A model generated the notes under the pieces. That model was given only the letters and a program-made list of their open reading frames with translations, was not told where the DNA came from and did not search any database. The translations under genes and the position numbers were made by a program. This document shows positions 1-11,464 of a stretch of 64,000 nt of DNA, piece by piece (the first letter of the stretch is position 1; each line of letters begins with the position of its first letter). Origin of the DNA: Oscheius sp. JU75 (taxonomy: Eukaryota; Nematoda; Chromadorea; Rhabditida; Rhabditidae); contig JASJZC010000002.1 in NCBI GenBank assembly GCA_037178855.1, positions 1,364,001 through 1,428,000 of the forward strand. The letters run 5' to 3'.

Positions 1-230
1 TTTCGAAATGACCGGTGCGCCAGGTTGTAAATTCCATCTCTCGGGGTGGATTATCAACGGATTTGCATGCCTATCAAAGGAAGCCGGCTATTTGATACGG
101 GGAGAAAGTGCTGATTTATGGACAAGGAGAAGAGAAGATACTGTGGATGAATCAGCTGGTAGACAGAGAGAAAGAGAGACAAAGAGACAGAGTGTAAGGC
201 ACTTGTCACAGAGGTAGGGAAAACTTCGGA

Positions 231-290
231 CCGCCGGGGACTCGATCCCGAGACCCTTTGATTTTAAATCCACTGTTTTATCACTGTGCC
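231..290 (-). repeat. tRNA-like fragment (pseudogene or SINE head)
   Basis: On the minus strand there is a box-B-like T-arm (GGGATCGAGTCCC) preceded by a segment with a 7-base loop (TTTAAAA) where an anticodon loop would lie. The anticodon stem pairs poorly and I cannot build a clean acceptor stem. It is therefore a degenerate tRNA or tRNA-derived repeat, not a working tRNA gene. Confidence 0.4.
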
Positions 291-412
291 TGGTGTTCTT
301 TCATTGGACTGTGAAGCCGCCATTTTTGACAAGAGACAGAGAAACAGACACGATATGTCTCTTGCAGAAAACAATTAATCGTGAATTTTAAAACGGAAAA
401 ACAAGCAATGTT

Positions 413-665
413 CAGCGCCCTCGAGATTTTTAGAGACTGGTAAAAAATATTTTTTCGCTTGCGGGGAGCGAACCCCTGACCTTCAGATTACTAGATGAGC
501 ACACTAAACATTTAGTTATTCGGAAGATTGTTTCTGAGATTGTACGGGTGGGAATGTTTCGATCCCATAGCGTAATGGTTAGCAGGCTTGTCTGGAGATC
601 AAACGTCTTCCAGGGAGGTTGGCTTGCTTCCCCGCTTCCCCGCAAATTTTGTGATTTTACGTTGT
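413..665. repeat. Composite tRNA-derived repeat, copy 1
   Basis: This stretch holds two head-to-head tRNA-like pieces: one on the minus strand near 461-523, whose T-arm reads GGGGTTCGCTCCCC, and one on the plus strand near 565-645, with the D-arm-like TAATGGTTAGCAGGCTTGTC. Both outer flanks (GCGCCCTCGAGA on the left, TTTTACGTT on the right) recur at 60,491-60,663, where the middle about 80 bases are missing. The two copies are therefore one mobile or duplicated unit. Confidence 0.6.
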
Positions 666-1644
666 CTACGGTATTCCATGCTTCTCATCATTTAGAAGTC
701 GATAAGCGGTTCAGAGAGACAGAGAAATCTTTTAGTCCCCTAAAGTTCACGTTGCCAATTGTGGCTTCCCATCTGGGTCAAAATAATGAATGGAAGTGCG
801 GGCAAGAGGTGCGGTTCGCAGATCTTATCGTGCCATCGCTGAGAATCCGCGCTCTCGATACTGGTTTTCAATAAATTTCAACATTAGGTCAATTGCCTCT
901 ACTGAAGTTGACTGTTGGCTTTTGAGAGGACTGATTGATTTTTGAAGACAGTTCAACAGAGCAAGAAGGACGTCGCATTGGCCGAGACTGTACGGGCAAA
1001 ATTTCTCTTCTGGTAACGATATGGTACTGGAGAAAAGTCTGAGAGAATCGGCATGAAATTTATCTGACTGTGAAGACCGTACAGACAGCATGAGGTAACA
1101 CTTTTTTAGAAGGTACTGTAACTTCATTTAGGCACTTTTCGACCACCCACAGAGCAAACAAGTTAATTTCCCGCCAAAAAATTAGTCCATCTGCGGGCGG
1201 CATCTCTTTTTTAGCCGCGCCGAGTGTTGCGACGCTCTGACCGTCAAAGACAAATTTTGACAGTCATCCATACTGACAGCTCCCTATCCCCTCTGATTTC
1301 TTTCTTATACTCTCACCCCGGTATAGAAGCCTTTTCACACACAAACAGTTTGCGGAAGATTCGGTAGCGATATCAAAATTTCCCGCTCTGACAGCCGGCT
1401 GACGGATTGAGATAGGAAGTCTGATAGCAGCGCGAGACTCAGCAGGTGGTAGGACTGGTGGGGAGAAAGAGACCGGGGTACTGTAGATTGGTATCTTTTT
1501 GACTCTTGAATTGACTGACTCACTTCTGAATGTGATATCTTCCGGACTTGATACTTCAGTCGACTTGTCTTATACTCGCAGCTCTGGAGCTACCCGGTAG
1601 TCCACATCAAGTTTTCTATTTCGCGGCGTCACTTTCCGGCTTTA

Positions 1645-1700
1645 CAATGCTCTGCAAAGTTGTAGCCCATAACAAAATCTAAAACTTTGCAAAACATCGG
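1645..1700. repeat. Dispersed palindromic repeat (TCTGCAAAGTTGTAG family)
   Basis: The core TCTGCAAAGTTGTAGCCCAT is followed by an AAAACTTTGCAAAACAT arm, giving a loose inverted repeat. Related copies lie near 29,718-29,770, 30,028-30,060, 31,800-31,842 and 59,252-59,300, all in introns or spacers. Confidence 0.55.
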
Positions 1701-3427
1701 TTACCGGGAAAGTTATCTCCTGGATTTGTACAGAGTTAATTAGTTTTTGTACTAGGCTCGGACGCCATCATCTCGCGGCAGCTTAGTCCTGAGACTATCA
1801 AGGTGAACAACAGATACTTCTCGGAACTTCGAGGAACCGTCCACAATAAAAAGAGACAGTATTTAGAGACAAAGCTCTCGAGAAGATTGTTTGAGAGTTG
1901 ACATTGCAAGTTTTGCGATCCAAGTGACAGTGCCGCCCTGTCCCCTACTCAATGCACAGTTATACAGCTTTCAAGATTCTTTCAGTGCTGTTCGTCTCTT
2001 CGCACCTGTTACCTGCAATAAAGCTTTGTTATTCGCTTTGTCCATTTTTAAATTATCCTTACCGCCGCCGGACACCGAGAAACGGACAGCTGCCCCGCCC
2101 TATCTGTGAGACAGAGAGACTGATCGCGGTTTAGGGAGCGAACTTCCCCCTTCTACAGTCCCCCTTATGGGAGATTTATTGCTGCCACCTCTGATCCAGA
2201 AAACTGAAACCCTCATTTTCTTTTCCCTCTAACTCGGACTTGCTTTCCGTGCCATAAGATTATCATCCCTCCGGTCCTCTCCGCCTTTGTTTTAAGCGGG
2301 ACACGATCCGCGTATCCATTTCCTCAAACAAGAGAGGGGATGAGTGCTCAAGAGGCTTTGGAGAGGAGATCAGTTCTCACGTCTCTCTCTCTGTCCATGA
2401 CTCTCTCACCATCAGTAGAAAGGTGGTCAGGAAAAGTTTGCCGTCTCATTGAACCCCTCTCCTCTTCTCGTAATGACGAGGCCGAAACAAACAGACGACA
2501 AACAGTAAAGAGTCGGCGAGGCTTCATTGATTTCTCGCTCGTCCTCAGTGCCTGTTTTCCAACTGATTTTGTTAACAAGATTGTCACGGTCGCCGTCTTT
2601 AATGCCCTCGCTCACTCACCCTTTCTCTCTTTCTCTTTCTCTCTCTCCCTCTCGATAAGCTTCTGGATTGCGTGTGAAAGTGCCTGTAACAGGCTTCTTT
2701 TACCCGATCCCGAAGCTGTTCTGATGGCAAAAAGAGGCTAGGCGACCTGTTCCATCACCTCATCATATCAGGCAGAGACACAATGGACCTCCACCCCTGC
2801 CAATTGCCTCCTGGCGACAGACATCATAGTTTGTTCAGGCATTCCTATATCTTTATGGACTTTACAGGTCTTTTGTTTCTTTTACATCATTTTTCTTGAA
2901 TGCGTTAAACTGAACAGAGAGTGACCGTGAGAGTGAGAGTGACAGTGACAGTTAGTCTCCATTCCACACTCTCTTTGTCCCACTCCAAAGAAAACATCTA
3001 CATTCGCAAATTAGCCGAGAAGAGAGCCGGTCAAGTATCGCATTTCCGGACGCATTGTCATCCCTGTAGTCTTGGCAAACAGAAGGTTACTTTCTCCTCT
3101 CCCGCGAAGAGGGTCTGTTTTTGCGAGGCGTGTAAATGACTCTCCAGGACTTTCTCTCTATCTGACTCATCCGTAGCTCTTAAAGACGTACCGGTCACTT
3201 ACACTGTATTGACTTACCTTACGCTGCCCTGTGGCGCAACCATATCCGTCTATTCGTGAATGGAAGACAAACAGCGGGATTCGAAATGCAAATCGAGGTG
3301 GTGAATATGCTGATTGACCTGTCCGCATTATTGCCACTTGAACCAACAGTGACAGCTGGTCACTTTCTTCCTTTCTTTTTCCTGTGTAACTGTTTCTCTG
3401 TCTCTCTGTTTCTCTGCCTCCACCAAC

Positions 3428-3480
3428 ATTCTAACGAGGATCGAACTCGGTCACGGGCTATCAGTCCACGCCTACCAGAT
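3428..3480 (-). repeat. tRNA-like fragment
   Basis: The minus strand contains GAGTTCGATCCTC, a good box-B/T-arm motif, preceded by a D-arm/anticodon-like segment. A related plus-strand sequence (CTATCAGTCCGCG) recurs about 140 bases downstream near 3,608. No full cloverleaf can be drawn, so I treat it as tRNA-derived repeat material. Confidence 0.35.
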
Positions 3481-5908
3481 TGACTGACTCTCGCTGCCGC
3501 GGCAACCAAGGTCGGACCCGCAAATATGAAATTCAAACGGTTTCTGCTACGCGAGGTGTGATAAAGATGTAGTTCAAGGTGGAAAATCGCTTTACAAAGT
3601 GATACGGCTATCAGTCCGCGTTCGGAGTGGAAGAAAATTTATTGAGATAGATGGGTAAACAGATGGGCGTTAGAGACTTAGCAAGGTCGCTGTTAAAGTG
3701 TCAAAAACATTTACTGATTGATTGATTTTTTTTGTTTTTATGCGTTTGAGACCACCTGTGACAAATTAATGCGATTAGGCGCTTATGACGGACGATGAGA
3801 CAGTGACAGATAATAGCTGACAGTCTATTGAAGAAGGTCCTGTTACAAGAAATTCCTTTAAGACAGAGCGACAAAGAGACAGAGGAACAGAGAAATGGAG
3901 AGACAGAGAGAGAGAGAGAGAGACTGAGAGACAAAGATAAAGAGAGATAGAGAAATAGGCAGACAAAAAGACAGCTCTTCCCTCCAATCTTTCAGTAGTA
4001 ACAGTAGTCACCGCTCAACCTCTTTTCACCATCCACCGCTTTTGAAAGCCCGAAACCAACCTGCAAATTGCTTGAGGCGGAAAAGGGAGGGTGTTACCAT
4101 TTAGGTTTCCGTCTCCTTTTCACACTACTCTTCCTCTCTCAGTGATAAGATTCGTAAACTATCTGCGCGGTCAAAAACGAACGGCCGCGAAAAACTGTCG
4201 CCTTCTTCAGTGCTTCTCCTCGCGCTCTATTGATTACTGATCAGTTGACCATTGTTTCTCAATCTCTCTGTCCCTCGGCAGCCTTTCGAAATCTTCTCGT
4301 TATTGTGACTCCTAGAAGGACATTCCAATCACTCTAAAGTACCTGCTTTTTCGGACCAGCCAGCGGACATCTGGAGGACGATTAAGACGTATCGAGACTC
4401 CGCTTAATCAAGGCTGCAAATTTGACAAATTACCACAGGCCAAGATGGTACAGGTTCCCCCCACCCGCTGCGCGCCGCGCTTACATGCCGATCGGAGTTC
4501 GCGCACAGCTGGAATTTACTCGCCCGTGTTGTCTTACCCATATTATCTCGAGTCTAGATGGTATCTGCGATGATTAGGAGGTAGATCTCTTACTCTAATT
4601 GCGGTCACGGCGGCTGTCCCTTCCGCGCCACCGGACCGTTGACGTTATCAGCCGGGAGCCTGTCAGTAAGCGATATCCCCCCGGAAGATTGCGCAGTTTC
4701 CTTGTCTTGAGTGAATCATCCAGCCAATTGATCCGAAGCTTCTCTTTTTGCCTCTGTAGGCAGTTTCTTAATATGTCGCTACTAATTCTTAGCATGTTTA
4801 GGCACTCATAAAGTTCTGAGATGAGCGAAAGTGTCTGGCCAAGCATCTTTCACTCATCCTCCTAGGCTGTTTGGATTATCATAACGTCCATTATCGTCTG
4901 TATGCTCATTCCAGACAATGTCCCCCAGTTTTCTGTTCATTGAATCTGGCTCTCTTAAATGGTACTTTCGAAGTCGCCATCGATGGGTGTGGAGAGTTCA
5001 TAGGAAAACTTTGGTCAGATACAGAATTGTTGGTGACGGGATGGTACGGGGAAGATAAATTCACTATTAGTACGGACTGCTAACGGATTTCTATCGTTGC
5101 TTCTTGTTTACTCTGACTTTTCCTTGTATCTACCTAGACAGTTTCTCAACTCTTTTGAAGAGCCCCTTTTTGAAGAGATACCGCGCTTTTCCTACGCGTG
5201 TGAAGCATCCTCCTCCTCCGCCCTGTTTGACAAGATCTCACTTGAATCACAGCTGTTATCCTTAACTTGTCTGTCTCTCTCTTCTAAAGTATCGTTACTC
5301 ATTCTCATCTTCTCGTAGATTGCTGACCAGCCAATTGTTTCCCAATTAGTCATTTCCAGAGCTAGAACGGGTCAGCAGCGCCCGACACGGTGTGACTAAC
5401 ACACGGTTCAAATTTCTTCCACACCCTCGGGAACCGGGCCAATTACTGTACTTTTTGCTCATTCCTTTTCCCAATAGTTGAAGACACTTTTGAAATAACA
5501 AGCCCTTCATTTTGGGTGTCTCTTCTTCTAGAAGCTATTGTCTCTCTGTCTCCTACTGTCTGCCTGTCTCACAGTCCTTCAGTCTCTCAGTTTCTCTATC
5601 TCTCCGTCTCTCGCTCTCTCTGTCTTTCTGTCTCTCTCTGTGACTCTATCTCTGGCTTATTCGATTAGCTACCTTGATTCGATCAGGACTTCTCGCATCA
5701 AAGAAGGATAACAGTCGTATCAGTTACTACTGGAACTGTTGCCCTCTCCCCGTATCTCTCAAAATAGTGACAATCAGCGGTTAATGAGTCATTTGTTACG
5801 CTCATGAAAAAAGTAACAGATGACTGTTAGGTTCCGGAACTATACTGTCTCTCTGTCCCACTCTCCCTGTCTCTCTTATACCCTCTATTGCAGGACAGTT
5901 CCCACTAT

Positions 5909-8596
5909 ATGCTGTTCCTCTTCCTCCCACTCCTTCTCCACCATGGGAGCTCCTTTCCAATGCAAGACTATTTCCGTGGACATTTCGCAGTGGAACCTCC
6001 TCATTGTGCGAGGACGCCCTTCGTGAGAGGACATATTTCTTCAGGTACCCAATTTTTACTTCTGAACCTAATTTCTTTTCCAGTATCAGCAACAGATGTA
6101 GTGAAAGCCATGCAGCTACAATTTTACATTGGACTACATACAACAGTATGTTTCCGATTGAATGAGGATGACCATCAGAACAATCCCAAGTCCTCTTGGT
6201 TACATACCATTAGGTTAGACAGCTTGGAGCATCACCATCCGGTATGTCTTGACCGATTTTGTTCTAGACATATACTTCCAGGTTGTTCAAAACTACGAGT
6301 TCGGAATCCCTGAGGTCAAGACGGACTGTTTCTGTGAGTGTGACTACTCAGCATCTACCTGTACTGCGAGAACTCATCAGTACAACAACTGTCCTTTGGG
6401 AGATGGAGACAATGAGGTGAGAGACATAGAGACAGAGAGACAGAGCAACAGAGAGACAAAGAGAGAGACAGTGACAGAATAACAGTTCTGTTTCAGTCAT
6501 CCTCCTGCTATGGAACTTTCTTTCCCAACCAAGCACCCGATGGGTGTCCAGATGGCAGCAATCCTAAGATGTGCTGTGAAGTCAAGTTCAAGCCCTACCG
6601 TAACCAGACCTACATGGCAGTGAAGATCGATCAGCCCACAACTTTTGCTACTTTCGTCTACACTGCTTACGATTTCGATAAGAGCAAATGGCAGGAGAAG
6701 GACAGGAGCACAATTAGGTTACAATTGGATGGTGGGACTCAAGACAAGTAAGGGTCTCCGTATATTACTGACAGCCTGACCATTTCCAGATTCTTGGACC
6801 ATCTGAAGCGCATCTCTCTGTCTGTCACAGCTGGAGGAAGGGCTTCTCACCAATTGGAGAGTGGCATGTACTTTGCCAACAGTAATCCTGGAGGAGAAAT
6901 GGGAGAGCTGAGAAGGCAGCCGTTGAATGAGTTAGCTGAGAACAAGTAAGTATCTCTATCTCTCTGTCTGTCTATCTGTCTTTGGTACTGGTAGACTGCC
7001 TCAGTCTTTCTGTCCTTGTTTACTAGTACTGTTTCTGGTAGACTACCCTGATCTGTCTGTACACTGTTAATATCCCTGGTGGACTACATCTTCTTTTCCC
7101 ATATCCGTTGCCATCGTGACTGGTAGACTACCCTGTCTCTCTGTTCAAGCTCACTAGTACTTTACTGGTAGTTAACCCTGTCCCATCCAGGTCACTGCCC
7201 TATCCCAATAGTATTCTGGCTCAGTCCATGATAGACTACCCAGTCTTGGTAGTCAAGTTGAGACATCAAAGCTAAACTGACTTGGTACCATTGTAAGCAC
7301 ACACTGTCCAATGTTTATTCTCTCTAGATAAGGGCGATGAGACAACTCTTGGCAAGTTATGAAAGAAGCACTGGGGCTGTTTCTGTCTCTCCGTCTTGCT
7401 AAAATTCTGCTTTCAGCTTCGATCGCCTTGGCTGGTACCGCCGAGAAAATGGTCGGTTCGTGGTTAACAATGGAAGAGTCAAAATGCAGGACATCCACAA
7501 GGCGAAGGTGACCAGCTGCAAAGAGCAGAGCTACCAAAGTGTCCTCTCAGCTCATCACTATGTGAGCCAGAGACAGAGACAAAGAGATCGAGGATCTTAC
7601 AGATGCCTGGTGACTTCAATCTGTCCCGACCACTGGAAACTCAGTATCCTTGGATCCAGAGCGCAAAGATCTATGATGGAACAAATCGGCAGGTCATCGT
7701 GAACCACGCAGAAGGGACTAATCTTCACATTACTCTGCAAGGTACTGTCACTTTAACTGCCACTGTTATTTTCAAACTTTCAGTAACGGGGGACGAGGAT
7801 GGTCACCAGCTCATGTTCTTCCACAATCAGTCACGGATCAATGACTTCTCCGGAACTATCATAGTCGACTCCAGAAGCAACAGATTCTTCAATGTGACCG
7901 TCAATGGAGCTTCGGGGAAGATCAATGGGCTCGTCAAGTACTCGACCACCATGGAGTCTGATGACATCTACTCATTTTCAACCTACGTTCATGACCTACA
8001 GGTAAGTAGAATGGTTGGAAGAGTGTCTCTCTGTCTCTCTCTTTCCCAAGCAACCGTCTTTCAGGCAGCCAACCGTTCCATGATCGTTCCGCTCCCAGCC
8101 GTAGTCGAGGCCGGTCCCCGAATGATCTGTCTCCGTGCCGACGAAGACCGCGAGGACTTCTCCATCTGTCACATCGTGCACTACCATGAGATTCCTCTAG
8201 AGGTCTGTCTCTGTCTCTCTCTCTCTGTTACTGTCTCTCTTACAGATCGATCTCGTTCAAAATACCTGGCACGAACAGGTCGGTCATTGTCCTGGCTGCA
8301 ACCAGGAGTTCGGGATCTCTACCCTGACCCGCTACCTGAACCCGGAGCACTGGCTGAACGGGTTCAATTCTCTGGGACAGGGAGTCAATGTCCTCACGAC
8401 CATCCTCATCTACTGTGCCATTCTCTTCATCCTCTTCAAGTTTATACAATTCGTCACCACGATCTGTAACTGCTTCACTAGCTCGGCCCAATGTTTGAGC
8501 AACTGTCTCCCCTCGACTCCCAAGAAGGACAAGAAGACAGAGAAGAAGGAAAAGAGACGACGAGATGACAGTGACGAGGAAGGTGTCTATGTCTAG
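5909..8596 (+). CDS. eff-1/aff-1-like: EFF-1/AFF-1 family cell-cell fusogen
   Basis: Type I membrane glycoprotein of the nematode somatic fusogen family, which merges plasma membranes of neighbouring cells when present on both. Model: ten exons, 5909-6044, 6084-6241, 6282-6416, 6497-6747, 6790-6945, 7417-7561, 7603-7741, 7784-8001, 8065-8202, 8246-8596, giving 608 aa, close to the family length. An N-terminal hydrophobic signal peptide (MLFLFLPLLL) is followed by a Cys-rich ectodomain with the family-like cluster CFCECDY and several N-x-S/T sites. One transmembrane segment lies at about 541-563, followed by a Lys/Arg/Asp-rich cytoplasmic tail. The start was chosen because it opens the signal peptide and lies 16 bases after a TTGCAG acceptor, suggesting trans-splicing. 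Most introns are 39-80 nt; intron 5 (471 nt) carries a GGTAGACTACC-type repeat. I cannot decide between eff-1 and aff-1 orthology. Confidence 0.88.
6946..7416 (+). repeat. Intronic imperfect repeat built on GGTAGACTACC
   Basis: Intron 5 of the fusogen gene holds five or more spaced variants of CTGGTAGACTACCCTG and related TACTAGTACT pieces. The core is almost its own reverse complement. Similar units occur in the copper transporter intron (about 22,790-22,950) and in TMEM151 introns (43,165-43,190; 44,090-44,110; 44,310-44,460). Confidence 0.5.
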
Positions 8597-9214
8597 AGTT
8601 CCTAATAGCTTTCAAGCCAAAACATGACCAAAAAACCTTAAATGCCCCCACCCAAAAATCTCATATCGTGATCTGTTTGTGCCTTATTCTCATTGCCAGT
8701 GCCTAAGTTCCACATCCAAAAAAATCTGTGCCTATCTCCCAGTCACCAAGTCCGGTAGATTCTATACTGCATTTATGTGATTTCAAAGCGGGTCGCTCTG
8801 TATGTACCATGTAATAAGATTGTGATACTGAAATGAATTAAATGTGATAATTCTGGTTGTTGAGATGGTACGGGTGAGGTTCTGTGTAAATTTTGACCGA
8901 GAAGATACGGGTGAGAAATCAGAGTGAGCTAATTTGTGAGAGCCGTTGTGAGATTTTACTGCGGAGAACCACGGAGAGCCGGTTCCCGAGAGTACGGGTG
9001 AAGAAATTTTGAAAGTTGGGATCCAAGTTTACTTCCCGAAACCGTTCCTTTCACCATTCGAGCGATCAAAGTTTGTCACCTCGTTTATGATGCAAATCCA
9101 TGTTCCAAACAAAGCCGACCGACCCGGAAACCTGTACAAAAATGGGTCATAGCTGTTGTTTGGTCAGTTTATTCAACTGTCTGCTTCAAAGGCAGGTATT
9201 ATTCCCAGTCAACT
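8597..9214. other. 3' region of fusogen and spacer with TACGGGTG motifs
   Basis: No gene is seen. After the fusogen stop there is about 250 bases of AT-rich probable 3' UTR without a clear AATAAA. Three copies of a short motif follow: GAGATGGTACGGGTGAG at 8,861-8,878, then AGATACGGGTGAG near 8,902 and AGTACGGGTGA near 8,991. Confidence 0.5.
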
Positions 9215-10769
9215 ATGAGGATTCACGGCTCTGACGTCGAAGGTTTGCTTTTAGAGATAGACATTCGGAGAAAATTTTTAGGCCAGCCAAAATTTAAGAC
9301 ATCGGAGCAGCCTTCTTGCAAAACCAAATTGAGGACATGGTGTGAGAAGTATATCCTAGAGGGTACGTTGGTGAGACAGAGAGAGACAGCGTTCTTTCAG
9401 GCCAATCTCTCGATGAGGAAGCAGAAGAAGCCCTCCAAAAGTTGCCAGAGAATCCCTCCCTCGAGCAACTGATCCTCATTAAGTACCGTAAATTTACCGG
9501 GGCTCTTATGCCTTTCGTGTTCATTCACGTAAGACTCACCTACTAGTGTTGACCATAGAGACTTCAGCTCTTCTGGTGGGCGACAGCCCTCAGGCACAAT
9601 TTCTTCCAATGGTACCCAGACTACTGGCCAATGCCTCTAACCATGGTCTTAGCAGCTTTTGTTGGTGGAATGACTTCCGAAGGCAGTGGAGCAGTCGCCT
9701 TCCCTGTCATGACTCTGGTTCTTCACATAGCTCCGTCGATTTCTAGGGATTTCTGTATCATGATTCAGTCCGTCGGTGAGTCGAGGATCTGTCTCCCGTA
9801 CTGTCTTTGCCAGTAGTGTTTGTCTCTGTCTCAGCCAGTAAACTATCCAACTATCTGTTTCAGGTATGACCAGTGCCATGGTCTGCATCCTATTCATGAA
9901 GGTCAAGATCGAGGAACGGGCGGTCATTCTCGGTACAGCCGGTGCAATTCCAGGATTCATTATCGGTATCCATTTTGTAGGTTTACAAGGGGTCGAGACT
10001 CAAGGAATCTTTTAGATTGACCCCCTGTTCAATCCAATGGAGAAGAAGATGCTCTTCGTCTCCATATGGACTTCCTTTGCCATAGCGCTTGCCATCCTCA
10101 ACAGCCAAAAACGGAGAACCTTCAAACAAATCCCGGAATTCTGTGAATGGAAGGCCTTCACACTCTTCTGTACTGGGATCATCGGAGGCATCTTTGATTC
10201 TTTTGCCGGCTCCGGCATCGACATTTGTATCTTCTCTCTGATCACTCTTCTGTTCCGTGTCACAGAGAAGACAGCCACACCGACCACCATTGTCCTGAAG
10301 GGTGTCAATGCCATGTTTGGCTTTTACTACCGGGCTGTCTTCATGGGAGATATCGACCTGATGGCTTGGAAATCACTGGCATTGTCTATTCCTGTGGTTT
10401 CGACCATGGGGCCTCTTGGTTCGCTGCTTGGTTCACATCTTCATCGTCAGGTGGGAGACATAGGCAGTGCAGTGGCAGTGACATCTTCCAGGTAGTCGCC
10501 GGCCTTGTCTACTTCCTGGAAATACTGGCGGTCATTGGTTTCCTGTTCACAAAGCCAAGTTTCGTCTTGATCGGAGTTGGAGGTAGGCAGTTCATGAATC
10601 AGATCTCACATTGTATTCAGTTTGTATTATACTGGTCGGTTGGGCCTTCTTCAGTTTCCTCTCGAGAGCTGGGACAATCCTTATGGAAAGAATAGTCGGA
10701 GAAACTGTACTGAGACCACCTTTTGTTGAGAACACTGGATCCACTGCTTTAAGTGTCAGCAGTGGTTAA
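9215..10769 (+). CDS. TauE/SafE (DUF81)-type membrane transporter
   Basis: Predicted polytopic anion or sulfur-compound transporter of the TauE/SafE family; the substrate cannot be read from sequence. Seven exons (9215-9362, 9401-9528, 9568-9775, 9864-9976, 10016-10450, 10492-10582, 10621-10769) join in phase to 423 aa. An N-terminal soluble stretch of about 90 residues precedes roughly eight hydrophobic helices in two halves. Each half carries a glycine-rich family hallmark: AAFVGGMTSEGSGAVAFP in the first and GIIGGIFDSFAGSGIDICIF in the second. The second half begins after the charged linker LNSQKRRTFKQIPEFCEWK. The start follows a TTCCCAG acceptor by four bases. The stop overlaps an AATAAA signal (TTAATAAAAA). 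Such proteins are common in bacteria, plants and protists and patchier in animals, so its history is worth testing. Confidence 0.85.
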
Positions 10770-10994
10770 TAAAAACGAAGCCTCAGGTCAAAGAGACAGG
10801 GAAACAGGGATATCTCTTGGCAAAGATCGAGTGTAAAACCTTCCGAGTGATGTGCGGGAGGTCGAGGTCGAGAGGATCCATTTTGAGGCCTGGCTCAGAT
10901 TTTGTGGCCTTTCCCGTGTTTACAAACAGTAAATCGATATTTTGGCTATTCATACCGGTTAGCTTTTTTGGCAGACAGATATTGTCGTTTAAAA

Positions 10995-11464
10995 ATGGAT
11001 CGCCTCGACCTTCATCACCCGGCTATCACACCTAAAATTCTCCGTGCCATCTTTGAAAAGGTAAGATACTGTCAGTCCTCTCTGTATGTCTCTCTCTCTC
11101 TCAGTTTGCCAATCTTCTGTCTTTTTCAGACAGCCAATAGAACCGTTATCAGGCTCGCTCAAACTAGCAGACTCGGTCGGTCTACTTTCAGGACGACTTA
11201 CGCTGACTTGCATAAAAGCTTTCTCGAGGTCGAGAAGTACAAGACGGTGTTTTACTGCTAGGAAAGTAGGAAAATAATCATTTGCAGATACACCGCTGGA
11301 TCCCTCAAACTAAGTACGGTGCTTATGGCCTTGCCGTGGATCTTGCCATACAATGGTGGGCAAAAGAAAGGAGACGGCTCTCTTCAGCCAAGATTATAAC
11401 ATTAGCTGCCAAGAAGAAAACTCTGGACGCATATCTCGAAGTGATGGAGAATTGTATTGCTTAA
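10995..11464 (+). CDS. Small basic protein of unknown function (119 aa)
   Basis: Three exons (10995-11060, 11130-11246, 11288-11464) join in frame with GT-AG introns of 69 and 41 nt. The product is 119 aa, lacks a signal peptide or membrane segment, and is rich in Arg/Lys and aromatic residues. The second half (RWIPQTKYGAYGLAVDLAIQ onward) looks helical and ends in a basic stretch. I recognise no domain. Splice signals are good and the third intron boundary is supported by the in-phase join, but there is no homology support, so exon 1 in particular could be wrong. It sits between the TauE-like gene and the MATH-BTB gene on the same strand. Confidence 0.5.

Larger units (their letters stand above)
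1..5908. other. Gene-poor 5.9 kb spacer with simple repeats and tRNA-derived fragments
   Basis: I find no convincing protein-coding gene here. Reading frames are short and mostly run through pyrimidine-rich or purine-rich hexamer tracts of the CTGTCT/ACAGAG type (for example 2,610-2,660, 3,890-3,940, 5,545-5,640). One minus-strand frame at 825-1,127 (100 codons) has a fairly even composition and could be an isolated exon, but I recognise no domain and see no supported partners. tRNA-like fragments and copies of dispersed repeats are listed separately. Confidence 0.6.

Noticed and set aside
2340-2741. 133-codon plus-strand frame
   Set aside because: It runs through CTCTCT tracts, has Ser/Leu-rich low-complexity content, and shows no domain or splice context.
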